Shown: piece by piece, positions 37,457-48,883 of the stretch
Layout of the letters: each line of letters begins with the position of its first letter
Position numbering within the stretch: the stretch's first letter is position 1
NCBI RefSeq assembly: GCF_002286785.1
Contig: NZ_MUJY01000148.1
Location: forward strand, 40,350-104,349
Direction of reading: 5' to 3'
Length of the DNA stretch: 64,000 nt
Origin: Pseudomonas sp. PIC25
GTDB lineage: Bacteria > Pseudomonadota > Gammaproteobacteria > Pseudomonadales > Pseudomonadaceae
Made by a program: the position numbers and the translations under genes
Notes under the pieces: model-generated
The model's input: only the letters and a program-made list of their open reading frames with translations
What the model was told of the DNA's origin: nothing
Databases searched by the model: none

Positions 37457-39064
37457 TTAATCGACAGTCCCTGGGGCCATGAAGGCGGCCTCCAGCAATT
37501 GCCGTGTATAAATGTGCTGCGGCGCGGCGAAGACGGCCTCCGCCGGGCCTTGTTCCACCACCTGGCCTTGCTTCACCACCATCAACTGGTGGCTGAGCGC
37601 CCGAACCACCGCCAGGTCATGGCTGATGAACAGGTAGGTCAGGTTGTACTTGGCCTGCAACCCGCGCAGGAGCTCCACTACTTGACGCTGGACCGTGCGG
37701 TCGAGCGCCGAAGTGGGCTCGTCCAGCAGGATCAGCGCCGGTTTCAGCACCAATGCTCGGGCAATGGCGATCCGCTGCCGTTGCCCACCGGAAAACTCGT
37801 GGGGGTAGCGGTGCCGGGTTTCCGGATCCAGTCCTACCTCCAGGAGCGCGTCGATGATGGCTTGCTCCTGCTCATCCGGCGTACCGATGCGATGGATTCG
37901 TAATCCTTCGCCAACGATCTGCCCGACCGACATGCGTGGGCTCAGGCTGCCGAAGGGGTCCTGAAAGACCACCTGCATCTGCCGCCGCAAAGGACGGACC
38001 TGCCGCTGTGTCAGGCCACTCAAGGCCTGTCCCTGGAAGCGAATGGCCCCCTGACTGCTCAAAAGCCTGAGGATCGCCATTCCCAACGTGGATTTGCCGG
38101 AACCGCTTTCACCTACGATCCCCAAGGTATGTCCCTGAGGTAGGCTGAAATTGATTCCATCTACCGCCTTCACGTAGTCGACGGTATGGCGCAATACCCC
38201 CTTTTTGATCGGGAACCACACGCGCAAGTCTTCCACTTCCAGCAACGGCTCCCCGGCAACAGTGGCCGCGGGGTCGCCGCTGGGCTCCGCACCGAGCAGT
38301 TCCTGGGTATAGGAATGCTTCGGTGCGTGGAACAATTCATCACACGACGCCTGTTCGACGATCTTTCCGCGCTGCATGACACATACACGGTGTGCAATTC
38401 TCCGGACCAGGTTGAGGTCATGGGTGATCAGCAGCAGCGACATACCCAGGCGGGCCTGCAATTCCTTGAGCAATTGCAGGATTTTCAACTGGACGGTGAC
38501 GTCCAGGGCTGTGGTCGGTTCGTCGGCGATCAGCAGTTCGGGTTCGTTCGCCAGCGCCATGGCGATCATGACGCGTTGGCGCTGGCCGCCAGAGAGTTCA
38601 TGAGGGAAGGCTTTCAGCCGCTTGCGCGGCTCAGGGATGCCGACGAGTTCGAGCAGCTCTAGCGTTCTTGCCGTGGCGGCCTTGCCACGGAGCCCCTTGT
38701 GTAGCGCAAGCACTTCGTTGATCTGCTTTTCCACGCTGTGCAAGGGGTTGAGTGAGGTCATCGGCTCCTGGAACACCATGGCAATACGGTTGCCACGGAT
38801 ACCGCGCAGCTTTTTCTCGTCGAGCTTGAGCAGGTCCTGGCCGGTGTAGTGGATGTTGCCGCTGGGGTGTCGGGCCAGCGGGTAGGGCAGTAGCCGCAGA
38901 ATTGAGTGGGCGGTAACCGACTTGCCGGAGCCACTTTCGCCGACCAACGCCAGGGTTTCGCCTTTGCGGATATCGAAGCTGACGCCTTCGACGACACGTT
39001 GTGCCTGATCGCCGGTCACGAATTCGACGGCGAGGTCACGTACTTCTATCAGGTTCTCGCTCAT
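37457..39064 (-). CDS. nppD: Dual ABC ATPase of Npp/Yej peptide importer
   Basis: 535-residue fusion of two ATPase domains, as in YejF. Each half has Walker A GESGSGKS (near 39 and 325) and a signature (LSGGQRQR and FSGGQRQR), with oligopeptide-type C-terminal extensions. It powers uptake through NppB/NppC. The ATG at 39064 has GAGGAAG upstream and lies just after the nppC stop; a longer in-frame start has no support. In P. aeruginosa the Npp system imports peptidyl-nucleoside antibiotics. Confidence 0.88.
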   Translation of the reverse strand: MSENLIEVRDLAVEFVTGDQAQRVVEGVSFDIRKGETLALVGESGSGKSVTAHSILRLLPYPLARHPSGNIHYTGQDLLKLDEKKLRGIRGNRIAMVFQEPMTSLNPLHSVEKQINEVLALHKGLRGKAATARTLELLELVGIPEPRKRLKAFPHELSGGQRQRVMIAMALANEPELLIADEPTTALDVTVQLKILQLLKELQARLGMSLLLITHDLNLVRRIAHRVCVMQRGKIVEQASCDELFHAPKHSYTQELLGAEPSGDPAATVAGEPLLEVEDLRVWFPIKKGVLRHTVDYVKAVDGINFSLPQGHTLGIVGESGSGKSTLGMAILRLLSSQGAIRFQGQALSGLTQRQVRPLRRQMQVVFQDPFGSLSPRMSVGQIVGEGLRIHRIGTPDEQEQAIIDALLEVGLDPETRHRYPHEFSGGQRQRIAIARALVLKPALILLDEPTSALDRTVQRQVVELLRGLQAKYNLTYLFISHDLAVVRALSHQLMVVKQGQVVEQGPAEAVFAAPQHIYTRQLLEAAFMAPGTVD

Positions 39065-39065
39065 C

Positions 39066-40085
39066 TCACTTCCTCGGATCGAAGGCATCGCGGGCGGCTT
39101 CGCCGATGAAAACCAGCAGGCTGAGCATCAGTGCCAACACCATGAAAGCGCTGATACCCAGCCACGGTGCTTGCAGGTTGGCCTTGCCTTGGGCAACCAA
39201 TTCGCCCAACGAGGGTGCACCTGGTGGCAGACCGAAACCGAGGAAGTCCAAAGCAGTGAGGGTGCCGATGGCGCCGGTCAGAATGAACGGCATGAAGGTC
39301 ATGGTCGAAACCATGGCATTGGGCATGATGTGGCGGAACATGATGGCGCCGTTCTGCATACCCAAGGCACGAGCGGCTCGCACGTATTCCAGATTGCGCC
39401 CACGAAGGAATTCGGCGCGCACCACATCCACCAGACTCATCCAGGAAAACAGCAGCATGATACCGAGCAGCCACCAGAAGTTCGGCTGGACGAAGCTGGC
39501 CAGGATGATCAGCAGATAAAGCACCGGCAGGCCCGACCAGATTTCCAGGAAGCGCTGTCCCAGCAGGTCCACCCAGCCACCGTAGAAGCCTTGCAGGGCA
39601 CCGGCGAAAACGCCAATGACCGAACTGAGCAAAGTCAGGACCAGGGCAAACAGCACGGATATCCGGAATCCATAAATGACCCGCGCCAGCACGTCGCGAC
39701 CCTGGTCATCGGTGCCCAGCCAGTTGTCGGTAGACGGTGGAGCGGGGGCGGGAACCTTCAATTCGTAGTTGATGCTGGAGTAACTGTAGGGGATGGGCGG
39801 CCAGAGCATCCAGCCATCCTTCTGTGCTATTAGCTCCCGGATATAGGGGCTTTTGTAGTTGGCCTGCAGCGGGAATTCGCCGCCGAAGGTGGTTTCGGGA
39901 TAGCGCTTGAATACCGGGAAATACCATGCGCCGTCATAGCGCACGACCAATGGCTTGTCGTTGGCGATCATTTCAGCGCCGAGGCTGAGCACGAACAGAC
40001 CCAGGAAAATCCAAAGCGACCACCAGCCGCGTTTGTGCGCCTTGAATCGTTCGAAGCGGCGTCGGTTGAGAGGAGAGAGCTTCAT
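39066..40085 (-). CDS. nppC: Peptide ABC importer permease NppC/YejE
   Basis: 339-residue permease with an N-terminal span at about 22-43, a long periplasmic insert (about 44-135, the YejE hallmark), five more spans and the cytoplasmic loop EYVRAARALGMQNGAIMFRHI. Follows nppB by one base and is followed by nppD, so translation is probably coupled. Confidence 0.88.
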   Translation of the reverse strand: MKLSPLNRRRFERFKAHKRGWWSLWIFLGLFVLSLGAEMIANDKPLVVRYDGAWYFPVFKRYPETTFGGEFPLQANYKSPYIRELIAQKDGWMLWPPIPYSYSSINYELKVPAPAPPSTDNWLGTDDQGRDVLARVIYGFRISVLFALVLTLLSSVIGVFAGALQGFYGGWVDLLGQRFLEIWSGLPVLYLLIILASFVQPNFWWLLGIMLLFSWMSLVDVVRAEFLRGRNLEYVRAARALGMQNGAIMFRHIMPNAMVSTMTFMPFILTGAIGTLTALDFLGFGLPPGAPSLGELVAQGKANLQAPWLGISAFMVLALMLSLLVFIGEAARDAFDPRK

Positions 40086-40086
40086 C

Positions 40087-41160
40087 TCAACCCTCCCGAC
40101 TTTCGAAGTCGATACGCGGATCGACCAGGGTGTAGGTGAGGTCGCCGATCAATTTCACGACAAGTCCCAGCAAGGTGAAGATGAAAAGTGTGCCGAACAC
40201 GACCGGGTAATCCCGGTTGATCGCCGCTTCGAAACTCATGAGACCCAGGCCGTCGAGGGAAAAGATCACCTCGATCAGCAGCGACCCGGTGAAGAACAGC
40301 CCGATGAATGCCGAGGGGAACCCGGCGATGATGATCAGCATGGCATTACGAAAGACGTGGCCGTACAGCACGCGGTTCTTGGAGAGCCCTTTGGCACGGG
40401 CGGTAACCACGTATTGCTTGTTGATCTCATCCAGGAAGCTGTTCTTGGTCAGCAACGTCAGGGTCGCGAAGTTACCGATGACCAAGGCAGTGATCGGTAG
40501 GGCCAGGTGCCAGAAGTAATCGATGATCTTCCCGCCCAGGCTGAGTTCGTCGAAATTGTTGGAGGTCAGTCCACGGAGGGGAAACCAGTCGAAATAGCTG
40601 CCGCCGGCGAACAGAACGATCAGCAGGATGGCGAAGAGGAAAGCCGGGATGGCGTAGCCGATGATGATCGCGGAGCTGGTCCAGACGTCGAAGGCGCTGC
40701 CGTGGCGCACGGCCTTGGCGATCCCCAGGGGAATGGAGACCAGATACATGATCAAGGTACTCCACAACCCCAGCGAGATGGAGACCGGCATTTTCTCAGC
40801 AATCAAGTCGATGACCTTGGCATCGCGGAAAAAGCTTTCACCGAAGTCCAGATGGACATAGTTGGTGAGCATGATCCAGAAGCGCTCGGGAGCGGGCTTG
40901 TCGAAGCCATACATACGCTCGATTTCGGCGATCAGATCCGGATCGAGACCCTGGGCGCCCCGGTAGTTGGAGCCTGCCACGGAAACCTCGGCACCGCCCC
41001 CGGCGATACGGCTGGTGGCCCCTTCGAAGCCTTCCAGTTTGGCGATCATCTGTTCGACGGGGCCACCTGGTGCTGCCTGGATGATGAGAAAGTTGATCAG
41101 CAGAATGCCGAACAGGGTAGGGACGATGAGCAGCAGGCGACGGACAAGATAAGCCAGCAT
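40087..41160 (-). CDS. nppB: Peptide ABC importer permease NppB/YejB
   Basis: 357-residue OppB-like permease. It starts with the typical [19 protein letters not shown] and contains the EAA-type loop [20 protein letters not shown] near 245-265 with six spans. A glycine-rich periplasmic insert at residues 45-75 is typical of YejB. One base separates it from the nppA2 stop. Confidence 0.88.
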   Translation of the reverse strand: MLAYLVRRLLLIVPTLFGILLINFLIIQAAPGGPVEQMIAKLEGFEGATSRIAGGGAEVSVAGSNYRGAQGLDPDLIAEIERMYGFDKPAPERFWIMLTNYVHLDFGESFFRDAKVIDLIAEKMPVSISLGLWSTLIMYLVSIPLGIAKAVRHGSAFDVWTSSAIIIGYAIPAFLFAILLIVLFAGGSYFDWFPLRGLTSNNFDELSLGGKIIDYFWHLALPITALVIGNFATLTLLTKNSFLDEINKQYVVTARAKGLSKNRVLYGHVFRNAMLIIIAGFPSAFIGLFFTGSLLIEVIFSLDGLGLMSFEAAINRDYPVVFGTLFIFTLLGLVVKLIGDLTYTLVDPRIDFESREG

Positions 41161-41161
41161 G

Positions 41162-43018
41162 TCATTGCTCCGCTGCCGCTGGGGCTTCTTCGGAGGTGGC
41201 AGCCGGTCCCGGTTGCGCCGATGCGCCCGGCTTGACCCACCAGGTGGTCAGGCCGATATCGTAGAGCGGCGTGACCTTCGGATGCTCGAAGCGATTCCAG
41301 TAGGCGACCCGCCAGGTCTTGATGTGCCAGTTGGGAACCACATAGTTACCCCATAGCAGCACACGGTCCAGGGCGCGGGTATGTGCGATCAGGCTTTTCC
41401 GCGAGTCCGCGTTGATCAGGCTGTCGACCAGGCTGTCGATGGCCGGGTCTTTCAGGCCAATGAAATTCCGGCTTCCCGGGTTGTCGGCACTGCTGGAATG
41501 CCAGTATTCACGCTGCTCGTTGCCCGGGGAGTTGGACTGACCGAAGCCACCCACGATCATGTCGAAGTCTCGTGAGCGTAGACGGTTGATGTACTGGGAG
41601 ACATCGACCCGGCGAATCACCAGGTCGATGCCCAGATCGGACAGGTTGCGCTTGTACGGAAGCAGGATGCGCTCGAATTCGGTTTGGGCTAGCAGGAATT
41701 CGATGCTGACGGGTTGGCCTTTGCCATCCACCATGCGGTCGCCTTCGATTCGCCAGCCGGCTTCTTGCAGCAACTGGTAGGCGCGGCGTTGTTGTTCACG
41801 GATGATGCCGCTGCCGTCAGTGACCGGTACGCGGTATTCGTCGGTAAATACCTGGGGTGGGATCTGGGCGCGCAGCGGTTCGAGAATCTTCAGTTCGGCT
41901 TCGTCGGGCAGGCCGCTGGAGGCCAGCTCCGAGTTGTCGAAATAGCTGCGGGTGCGAGTGTAGGCGCCATTGAACAATTGCTTGTTGGTCCATTCGAAAT
42001 CGAACAGCAATCCCAGCGCTTCGCGCACGCGACGATCCTGGAACAGCGGGCGACGAATATTGAAGATGAAACCCTGCATCCCCGTGGGGTTGCGGTTGGC
42101 GATCTCTTCCTTGATCAACTGGCCGTTCTGCACGGCGGGAACGTCATAGGCAGTCGCCCAGTTCTTCGCGCTGGTTTCCAGCCAGTAATCGAACTGGCCA
42201 GCCTTCAGAGCCTCGAGGGCGACGGTATTGTCGCGGTAATAATCGGTGACCATCGTGTCGAAGTTGTAGAATCCCCGGTTGACCGGCAGGTCCTTACCCC
42301 ACCAGTCCTTGACGCGCTCGTAGCGGATCGAGCGTCCGGCCTTGACGTCCGCGATGCGGTACGGGCCGCTGCCCAGGGGAATTTCGAGATTTCCCTTCTT
42401 GAAGTTTCGCTCTGCCCACCAGTGCTTGGGCAGGACGGCCAATTGGCCGAGGATCAGCGGTAGCTCCCGGTTGCCGGGATGCTTGAAGACGAAGCGGACC
42501 TTCCGGGCATCTTCCGCGACGACTTCGGCGACATCGGCGTAATAAGCCTTGTAGAGCGGGGCGCCGTCTTTCATCAGGGTTTCGAAGGTGAACACCACGT
42601 CTTCCGCGGTGACCGGATGCCCGTCATGGAAGCGGGCCTCAGGGCGTAGGTAGAAGCGTACCCAGCTGTTATCCGGTGCTTTCTCGATCTTCTCCGCGAG
42701 CAAGCCGTACTCGGTGAACGGCTCGTCCAGGCTGTGGCGCGTCAGCGTGTCGTAGATCAGGCCGATATCGTCAGCCGACACCCCTTTGTTGATAAACGGA
42801 TTCAGGCTGTCGAAACCGCCGAACCCCGCCTGGCGGAACACGCCGCCTTTTGGGGCATCGGGGTTTGCATAGTCGAAGTGCTTGTAGTTGGCCGGGTATT
42901 TCGGCGGCTCGTCATACAGGGTCAGCGCATGCTTCGGTGCCGCCTGGGCGAGGCTGGCCAGGCCCAGGAGAAGGGCGCTGCTGCCGAACAGAAAGAGGGA
43001 GCGCAGAGGGCGCGTCAT
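41162..43018 (-). CDS. nppA2: Peptide ABC binding protein NppA2 (YejA-like)
   Basis: 618-residue periplasmic family 5 solute-binding protein. Signal peptide ends at AQAA near residue 27, and the mature part begins with the YejA-type block ([21 protein letters not shown]). It carries a Pro/Ala/Glu-rich tail ([14 protein letters not shown]). Overlaps nppA1 by four bases. Symbol assigned from the P. aeruginosa operon order by recall. Confidence 0.85.
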   Translation of the reverse strand: MTRPLRSLFLFGSSALLLGLASLAQAAPKHALTLYDEPPKYPANYKHFDYANPDAPKGGVFRQAGFGGFDSLNPFINKGVSADDIGLIYDTLTRHSLDEPFTEYGLLAEKIEKAPDNSWVRFYLRPEARFHDGHPVTAEDVVFTFETLMKDGAPLYKAYYADVAEVVAEDARKVRFVFKHPGNRELPLILGQLAVLPKHWWAERNFKKGNLEIPLGSGPYRIADVKAGRSIRYERVKDWWGKDLPVNRGFYNFDTMVTDYYRDNTVALEALKAGQFDYWLETSAKNWATAYDVPAVQNGQLIKEEIANRNPTGMQGFIFNIRRPLFQDRRVREALGLLFDFEWTNKQLFNGAYTRTRSYFDNSELASSGLPDEAELKILEPLRAQIPPQVFTDEYRVPVTDGSGIIREQQRRAYQLLQEAGWRIEGDRMVDGKGQPVSIEFLLAQTEFERILLPYKRNLSDLGIDLVIRRVDVSQYINRLRSRDFDMIVGGFGQSNSPGNEQREYWHSSSADNPGSRNFIGLKDPAIDSLVDSLINADSRKSLIAHTRALDRVLLWGNYVVPNWHIKTWRVAYWNRFEHPKVTPLYDIGLTTWWVKPGASAQPGPAATSEEAPAAAEQ

Positions 43019-44865
43019 TGGATGTTCTCCTTAGGCTTCAACCACCAGGCGCGCAGCCCGAGGGTGTAGGGCGGCGTCGTGACGAACGCGAAGCGGTTGC
43101 GATACGCCAGGCGGTGATAGTCCAGGTACCAGTTGGGAATGCTGTAGTGCTGCCAGAGCAAGACCCGGTCCAGCGCTCGGGTGGCGGCAACCTGCTCGTC
43201 CCGGGTGCGGGCGGCGAGCAGGCTGTCCAGCAGTGTGTCGACCACGGGATGGGCGACACCGGCGTAATTCTTGCCGCCCTTCACCTTGGCCTGGCTGGAA
43301 TGGAAGTACAGCCATTGCTCCAGGCCGGGGCTCAAGGTCTGCGGCAATGTCAGCATGATCATGTCGAAATCGAAATGATCGAGGCGCTGTTTGTATTGGG
43401 CACGGTCGACCGTACGCAGGCTCACGTCGATTCCAATGCTCGCCAGGTTCTCGCTGTAGGGCTGGAGGATGCGCTCGAGGCTGGGGTTGACCAGCAGGAT
43501 TTCGAACCGGAAAGGTTGTCCCTTGCTATTCAGCAGCCGCTCCCCGGAGGGTTTCCAGCCGGCTTCGGCCAATAGGCCCAGGGCTCGGCGGAGCGTTTCG
43601 CGTGGGATGCCGCGCCCGTCGGTTTCCGGCACGCTGAACGGCTCGTTGAACAGTCGTGCGGGCAACTGCTTGCGGTATGGGGACAGCAATAGCCATTCCT
43701 GGCCTTCCGGTTTGCCGAACGCAGAGAACTCGCTATTGGGGTAATAGCTCTTGGCGCGTACGTAGGCGTTATTGAACAGTGTACGGTTGGTCCATTCGAA
43801 GTCGAACATCAAGCCCATGGCCTCGCGTACCTTGCGGTCCGCGAAAACGCTTCGACGGGTGTTCATGAACAACGCCTGGGTCTGGGTGGGGATTTTATGG
43901 GGAATCTCTGCGCGGATCACATCGCCGCGGGCCACGGCGGGAAAGCGGTAGCCATTCGCCCAGTTCTTCGCCTGGTGCTCGATATAGAAATCGAATTCCC
44001 CGGCCTTGAATGCTTCGAAGGCCACGTTGCTGTCGCGGTAGAACTCCACCTCGACGCGGTCGAAGTTGTACTTGCCGCGGTTGACCGGCAGTTTCTCGCC
44101 CCACCAGTCTTTCACGTGTTCGAACACCAGTTGGCGCCCTGGCAGTACCTGGGTGATCCGATAGGGCCCGCTGCCCAGCGGCGGTTCGAAGGTGGTGCTC
44201 TTGAAGTCGCGGTCTTTCCAATAGTGTTGCGGCAGGACCGGCAATTCGCCGAGCCGTAGGATCAGGAGCGGGTTGCCGGCGCGCTTGAGTACGAAGCGAA
44301 TGCGGTGCCGGCCGAGAATATCGACACGTTTGACTTCCTGCAGGTAGGTCCGGTATTGCGGATGGCCATCCTTGATCAGCAGACGATAGGAAAAGGCCAC
44401 GTCGTAAGCGGTAATGGGGTGTCCGTCATGGAAGCGGGCTTCCTCGCGCAGGTTGAACACCACCCAACTGCGATCTTCGCTGTATTCGACGGAGCGGGCG
44501 ATAAGCCCGTAGCTGGAAGCCGGCTCATCGCCGGAAGGGTCGTATTGCCCGGTGCCCACCATCAGTGGTTCGTTCAGTTCGGTGACGCCATACTGCAGGA
44601 AGTTCGCCGTGGAAACGGGGCTGGTACCCTTGAATGTATAGGGATTGAGCGTGTCGAAGGTACCGAAGGCCATGACTCGCAACGTACCGCCCTTGGGCGC
44701 CTCCGGATTGACCCAGTCGAAGTGGGTGAAGCTGGCGGGATATTTGAGGGCGCCGAATTGGGCGTAACCGTGGCTTTCGATGATGGCCGCACAGAGGGGA
44801 AAGCTCGGGGCCAGACTTAGGAACAACAGGAGGATATGACGCATCAGGCGGAAAATCCGGTCCAT
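43015..44865 (-). CDS. nppA1: Peptide ABC binding protein NppA1 (YejA-like)
   Basis: 616-residue family 5 solute-binding protein, paralogous to NppA2 (shared FDWVNPEAPKGG / [12 protein letters not shown] and GSGPYRI blocks). Signal peptide ends near CAA at about residue 27. The start is uncertain: ATG at 44865 and ATG at 44844 are both in frame and neither has a good ribosome binding site. First gene of the npp operon. Confidence 0.85.
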   Translation of the reverse strand: MDRIFRLMRHILLLFLSLAPSFPLCAAIIESHGYAQFGALKYPASFTHFDWVNPEAPKGGTLRVMAFGTFDTLNPYTFKGTSPVSTANFLQYGVTELNEPLMVGTGQYDPSGDEPASSYGLIARSVEYSEDRSWVVFNLREEARFHDGHPITAYDVAFSYRLLIKDGHPQYRTYLQEVKRVDILGRHRIRFVLKRAGNPLLILRLGELPVLPQHYWKDRDFKSTTFEPPLGSGPYRITQVLPGRQLVFEHVKDWWGEKLPVNRGKYNFDRVEVEFYRDSNVAFEAFKAGEFDFYIEHQAKNWANGYRFPAVARGDVIRAEIPHKIPTQTQALFMNTRRSVFADRKVREAMGLMFDFEWTNRTLFNNAYVRAKSYYPNSEFSAFGKPEGQEWLLLSPYRKQLPARLFNEPFSVPETDGRGIPRETLRRALGLLAEAGWKPSGERLLNSKGQPFRFEILLVNPSLERILQPYSENLASIGIDVSLRTVDRAQYKQRLDHFDFDMIMLTLPQTLSPGLEQWLYFHSSQAKVKGGKNYAGVAHPVVDTLLDSLLAARTRDEQVAATRALDRVLLWQHYSIPNWYLDYHRLAYRNRFAFVTTPPYTLGLRAWWLKPKENIQ

Positions 44866-44986
44866 GGCGGCTTTTGGGCTTCTGGGCGGTACAGTAACAG
44901 CTTGTATCCGACGTAAAAAGAGCGCTTCCCCCTTCGGGGTGTGCCATCATTTCGCTACACTGCGCTAAAACAAGTAGAGGCTCATA

Positions 44987-46429
44987 TTGGAAGAACGCTG
45001 CCATGGTTTGCAGTCATGGATCGATCGCCTGAACCAAGCTGAGTTACCGGCCCTTGCCGCTGTCGTGCAGGACTTGCATCGTCTGGCCGGGGAAGAAAAA
45101 GCCTCGGTGCAACAGTTGGCCGATGTGCTGTTACGTGATGCCTCCCTGACCTCCAAGGTCCTGCGCGTTGCCAACAGCGCCTATTACAACCCCTCGCAGG
45201 AGCCTATCCGTACCATCTCCCGGGCCATCGTCCTGATCGGTTTCGACAATGTGCGTCTGATTGGTCTTTCCGTCAGTCTGATCGACGGACTGCTGACGCG
45301 AGCCCCGCGCGAACAATTGCAGGAGCTGCTGGCCCGATCCTTCCATGCGGCGGTCCAGGCACGGAATATCGCCGGTTATGTGCTTTCCAGGCATGAGGAG
45401 GAGGTGTTCATCGCCGCCTTGCTCTACAACCTCGGTGAGTTGGCGTTCTGGGGCTGCGGTGGTGTACAGGCCGACGAGCTGGATACCGCCTTGGCCCAGC
45501 CGGGTGTGATCGCCGAGGAAGCGGTGCGCGCCGTGCTCGGTACCAGCTTCCGGCAATTGACCCTGGGTCTGGTGAAAAGCTGGAATCTGAGCGAAATCGC
45601 CAGCCTGGCACAGGGGATCAGTCAGAACGATCCGGCGGTGCAAGCGGTGACCCTCGGTATTCGGATCAGCGAGGCCGCTTTGGACGGCTGGGATTCGCCG
45701 GCCATCGAAAAGCTGGTCGAGCAACTGGCCCGCTTCACCGGCGTGACGCCGGAGGATGCGATGCAGCAGGTGCTGGCCAGTGCCGATGAGGCCGTCAAGG
45801 TCGCCGTGACCTTCGGTGCCGGCAAGCTGTGCAACCTCATCCCAAATACCGATCCGGAGCAAATCCGGCTGCAGCAGGAGCAGCGTCGGGCGCGTTTACT
45901 GCAACCTAATCTCCTATCGATGCAGCAGGCATTGCAGGACCTCGGCCTGATGGTTTCTGCCCGGGGAGATATCGGTCTGATCCTCGATACGCTGTTCAAG
46001 GGACTGCACCAGGGGGCCGGACTGGAGCGGGTCATGCTCGCGGTGCTGGCGGATGGGCAGACCCGCTTCCGGGTCAAGCGCGTGGCGGGCGAGGGGACCC
46101 AGAGTTGGCTGAGCGATTTCGTCCTGCCTGCCGAGCAGCCGGAGCAGCCGCATATCTTCAGTTATGTCCTACGTCACAAGGAGGCGATCTGGATGGGGGT
46201 TCCGGCAAGCTACAACCTGAGCGAGCTGGTGACCGGGCCGATGCGGCAGTGGCTCGGGCAGGGCATGTTCTTCATCGCGCCGTTGATGGCGGGTGCTCGC
46301 GAGATCGGCGTGCTGTATGCCGACAACCGGTTGTCCGGGCGGGCGTTGAAGCATGAGCAGTTCGTTGCCTTCCAGCGTTTCACTCAGTTGACCGGACGGT
46401 GCCTGGAGGCTCTCAGCAAGGGACGCTGA
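44987..46429 (+). CDS. HDOD-GAF domain signalling protein
   Basis: 480-residue cytoplasmic protein. The HDOD domain fills about 15-215 (LADVLLRDASLTSKVLRVANSAYYNP, with the ISRAIVLIGFDNVRLIGL helix), and a GAF-like domain lies at about 320-470. HDOD proteins lack HD phosphohydrolase residues and act as signalling scaffolds. TTG at 44987 with AGAGG six bases upstream is the start; no ATG fits. Divergent from npp; ends exactly where the convergent mltD stop begins. Confidence 0.85.
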   Translation: MEERCHGLQSWIDRLNQAELPALAAVVQDLHRLAGEEKASVQQLADVLLRDASLTSKVLRVANSAYYNPSQEPIRTISRAIVLIGFDNVRLIGLSVSLIDGLLTRAPREQLQELLARSFHAAVQARNIAGYVLSRHEEEVFIAALLYNLGELAFWGCGGVQADELDTALAQPGVIAEEAVRAVLGTSFRQLTLGLVKSWNLSEIASLAQGISQNDPAVQAVTLGIRISEAALDGWDSPAIEKLVEQLARFTGVTPEDAMQQVLASADEAVKVAVTFGAGKLCNLIPNTDPEQIRLQQEQRRARLLQPNLLSMQQALQDLGLMVSARGDIGLILDTLFKGLHQGAGLERVMLAVLADGQTRFRVKRVAGEGTQSWLSDFVLPAEQPEQPHIFSYVLRHKEAIWMGVPASYNLSELVTGPMRQWLGQGMFFIAPLMAGAREIGVLYADNRLSGRALKHEQFVAFQRFTQLTGRCLEALSKGR

Positions 46430-48004
46430 TCAGCGGGGGAGGTAGAGCGTAAGCGTTTGCCCAGGGGTGAGGGCGTGACCGCTACGGGGATTCCAGCGCT
46501 GAAGATTCTGCAGGTCCACCTTGAAGCGCTTGGCGATCAGGTAAAGCGAGTCACCTTTCTGCACGCGGTAATAGGTTACCGACTGGCGATCGTTCCGCGC
46601 GGCGACGGTGACGGGGGCGGCGCTGCTTTGCAGGGTGAGCACCTGGCCGGTCTTCAGGCTGTTGCCGGAGAGTCGGTTCCAACGCTTCAGGTCCTCGACC
46701 TTGACGTTGTGCGCCTTGGCAATCTGCCAGAGATTGTCACCACTCTTCACCCGGTAACTGCGCAGTACCTTGGGCTGCTCGACGGTGGAGGCCAGCCGCT
46801 CCTGGAACAACGGCTGCGAGGGTTTGAGACCCGGCTGGACCGGGATGCTCAGGGTTTGCCCGATACGCAGATCGTTACCTTTGAGCTGGTTGATCTCCTT
46901 GAGCGTATTTACCGTCAGGTGGTAGCGGTTGGCGATGGCGTGGAGGCTATCGCCGGCGCGTACGCGGTATTCCTGCCAGTCCACCAGCTCCTGCGGTTGC
47001 ATCAGCGACAGGTTGGCGGCGAACAGCTCGGCTTTTTCTGTCGGCACCAGCAGGTGTTGTGGGCCGTCCATGGTGATGCGCTTCTTATAGGCGGGGTTGA
47101 GCATGTACAGCTCGTCTTCGTCGATTTCCGCCATGGCGGCGACACGCGACAGATCCAGGCGCTGCTTGACCTCCACTACCTCAAAGTACGGTTCGTTGGC
47201 GATCGGATTGAGCGTCACGCCATAGGCCTCGGGGGCCATCACTACCTGGGAAAGCGCAAGCAGCTTGGGAACGTAGTCCTGGGTTTCCTGGGGTAGCGGC
47301 AGGTTCCAGTAGTCGGTTGGCAGCCCCAGTTTCTGGTTGCGTTCGATGGCCCGGCTGACTGTGCCTTCGCCCGCGTTATAGGCGGCCAGCGCCAGCAGCC
47401 AGTCGCCGTTGAACATCTCATGCAGGCGCGAGAGGTAGTTCATCGCGGCATTGGTCGAGGCGGTGATGTCGCGGCGGCCGTCATACCAACTGGTTTGGCG
47501 CAGATTGAAATGGCGTCCGGTCGACGGGATGAACTGCCAGATGCCGACCGCATGGGCGCGGGAATAGGCCAGGGGGTTGTAGGCGCTCTCGATGACGGGC
47601 AGCAGTGCCAGTTCCAGCGGCATGTCGCGCTCTTCGAGTCGTTCCACCACGTAATGGATATAGAGGGCACCGCGTTCGCAGGCATTCTCGAGGAAGGACG
47701 GGTTACTGACGAACCACAGGCGCTGGCGCTCGATCCGCGGGTTCACATCAATCTGGTCTTGCAGCTTGAAGCCGCTGCGCATGCGCTCCCAGATATCCTG
47801 CGGAGCTTCGGGCGTCGGGGTTTCAGTCAGCCATTCCGGTTGTTGCTCGAGGCCGACGGCCCTGTCGGTGTCGCGGCCTGGCTGGTCATGCGAGGGTCCC
47901 AGGCTCTGGCAGCCCGCCAGAGCCGCGGCACATACCGCTACCAGCACCCGAGAGGATCGTGCCAATGCGTCTAGATCAAGGGTCCTGCGCGGCTTGGACG
48001 TCAT
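46430..48004 (-). CDS. mltD: Membrane-bound lytic murein transglycosylase D
   Basis: 524-residue lipoprotein (lipobox LAGC, Cys32) that cleaves peptidoglycan glycan strands. SLT domain at about 125-260 with catalytic Glu in the ALLPVIESAYNP block and the YNAGEG motif. Three LysM repeats follow (about 343-386, 413-456 and 478-521, each with a YRVxxGDSL-type start). Convergent with the HDOD gene without any gap. Confidence 0.95.
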   Translation of the reverse strand: MTSKPRRTLDLDALARSSRVLVAVCAAALAGCQSLGPSHDQPGRDTDRAVGLEQQPEWLTETPTPEAPQDIWERMRSGFKLQDQIDVNPRIERQRLWFVSNPSFLENACERGALYIHYVVERLEERDMPLELALLPVIESAYNPLAYSRAHAVGIWQFIPSTGRHFNLRQTSWYDGRRDITASTNAAMNYLSRLHEMFNGDWLLALAAYNAGEGTVSRAIERNQKLGLPTDYWNLPLPQETQDYVPKLLALSQVVMAPEAYGVTLNPIANEPYFEVVEVKQRLDLSRVAAMAEIDEDELYMLNPAYKKRITMDGPQHLLVPTEKAELFAANLSLMQPQELVDWQEYRVRAGDSLHAIANRYHLTVNTLKEINQLKGNDLRIGQTLSIPVQPGLKPSQPLFQERLASTVEQPKVLRSYRVKSGDNLWQIAKAHNVKVEDLKRWNRLSGNSLKTGQVLTLQSSAAPVTVAARNDRQSVTYYRVQKGDSLYLIAKRFKVDLQNLQRWNPRSGHALTPGQTLTLYLPR

Positions 48005-48103
48005 TGGCTGGTTGGCTGTTCCGGGTAAAAAGATCGGGCGATTCTAGGAACGAGGCCGGGGGTGGTCAAGTTTTCGCCAGATTTCAGCCGGTTGCCCGCG
48101 CTT

Positions 48104-48883
48104 CTAGAAGTGATCCTTCCAACTGCGCAAGCCAGCAAAAACCGCGCTTGCGGAGCGTTGAGCGATACCGTTCCGTTCGTCGATTTTTTTTCGGACGGAT
48201 GGCTGGTCACAGCGCAGGAAGGGGTTGGTTTCCCGCTCGATGGACAGGGTGGACGGCAGGCTGATTCGGCCTGCATCACGCCAGGCGCCGACTTCCGCAA
48301 GCCGTTGGGCGATGGCCGGGTTGTCCGGCTCGACGGCATGGGCGAAGCGCAGGTTGCTCAGGGTGTATTCGTGGGTGCAGTAGATCCGCGTGTCGTCCGG
48401 CAGCGCAGCCAGGCGGCTGAGCGAGTGGTACATCTGTTCTGGGGTTCCTTCGAACAATCGGCCGCACCCTGCGGCGAACAGGGTGTCGCCACAGAACAAC
48501 AACGGACTCCGAGGCGATGCATGGTAATAGGCGATATGGCCCAGCGTGTGTCCCGGTACCTCCATCACATCGAACGTGAGTCCCAGCACATCAACCTTGT
48601 CGCCTTCGCCCAATGCCAGGTCCCGCTCGGGAATCCGCTCCTTGGCCGGGCCGAGTACGCGAGCACCGGTCGCCGACTTGAGCCTGGCCACGCCACCGAC
48701 ATGGTCGGGGTGGTGGTGAGTCACGATGATGTCGCTGAGTTGCCAGTCCGGATGGGCCGCAAGCCAGTCGAGGACCGGGCCGGCATCGCCGGGATCGACC
48801 ACCGCACAGCGGCGCGTGGCAGCATTTTGCAACAACCAGAGGTAGTTGTCGGTGAAAGCGGGCAGGGCGTCGATCTGTATCAT
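48104..48883 (-). CDS. gloB: Hydroxyacylglutathione hydrolase (glyoxalase II)
   Basis: 259-residue metallo-beta-lactamase-fold enzyme hydrolysing S-lactoylglutathione in methylglyoxal detoxification. Metal motif [10 protein letters not shown] near 55-64, then [10 protein letters not shown] and [13 protein letters not shown]. Divergent from the methyltransferase gene. Confidence 0.96.
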   Translation of the reverse strand: MIQIDALPAFTDNYLWLLQNAATRRCAVVDPGDAGPVLDWLAAHPDWQLSDIIVTHHHPDHVGGVARLKSATGARVLGPAKERIPERDLALGEGDKVDVLGLTFDVMEVPGHTLGHIAYYHASPRSPLLFCGDTLFAAGCGRLFEGTPEQMYHSLSRLAALPDDTRIYCTHEYTLSNLRFAHAVEPDNPAIAQRLAEVGAWRDAGRISLPSTLSIERETNPFLRCDQPSVRKKIDERNGIAQRSASAVFAGLRSWKDHF

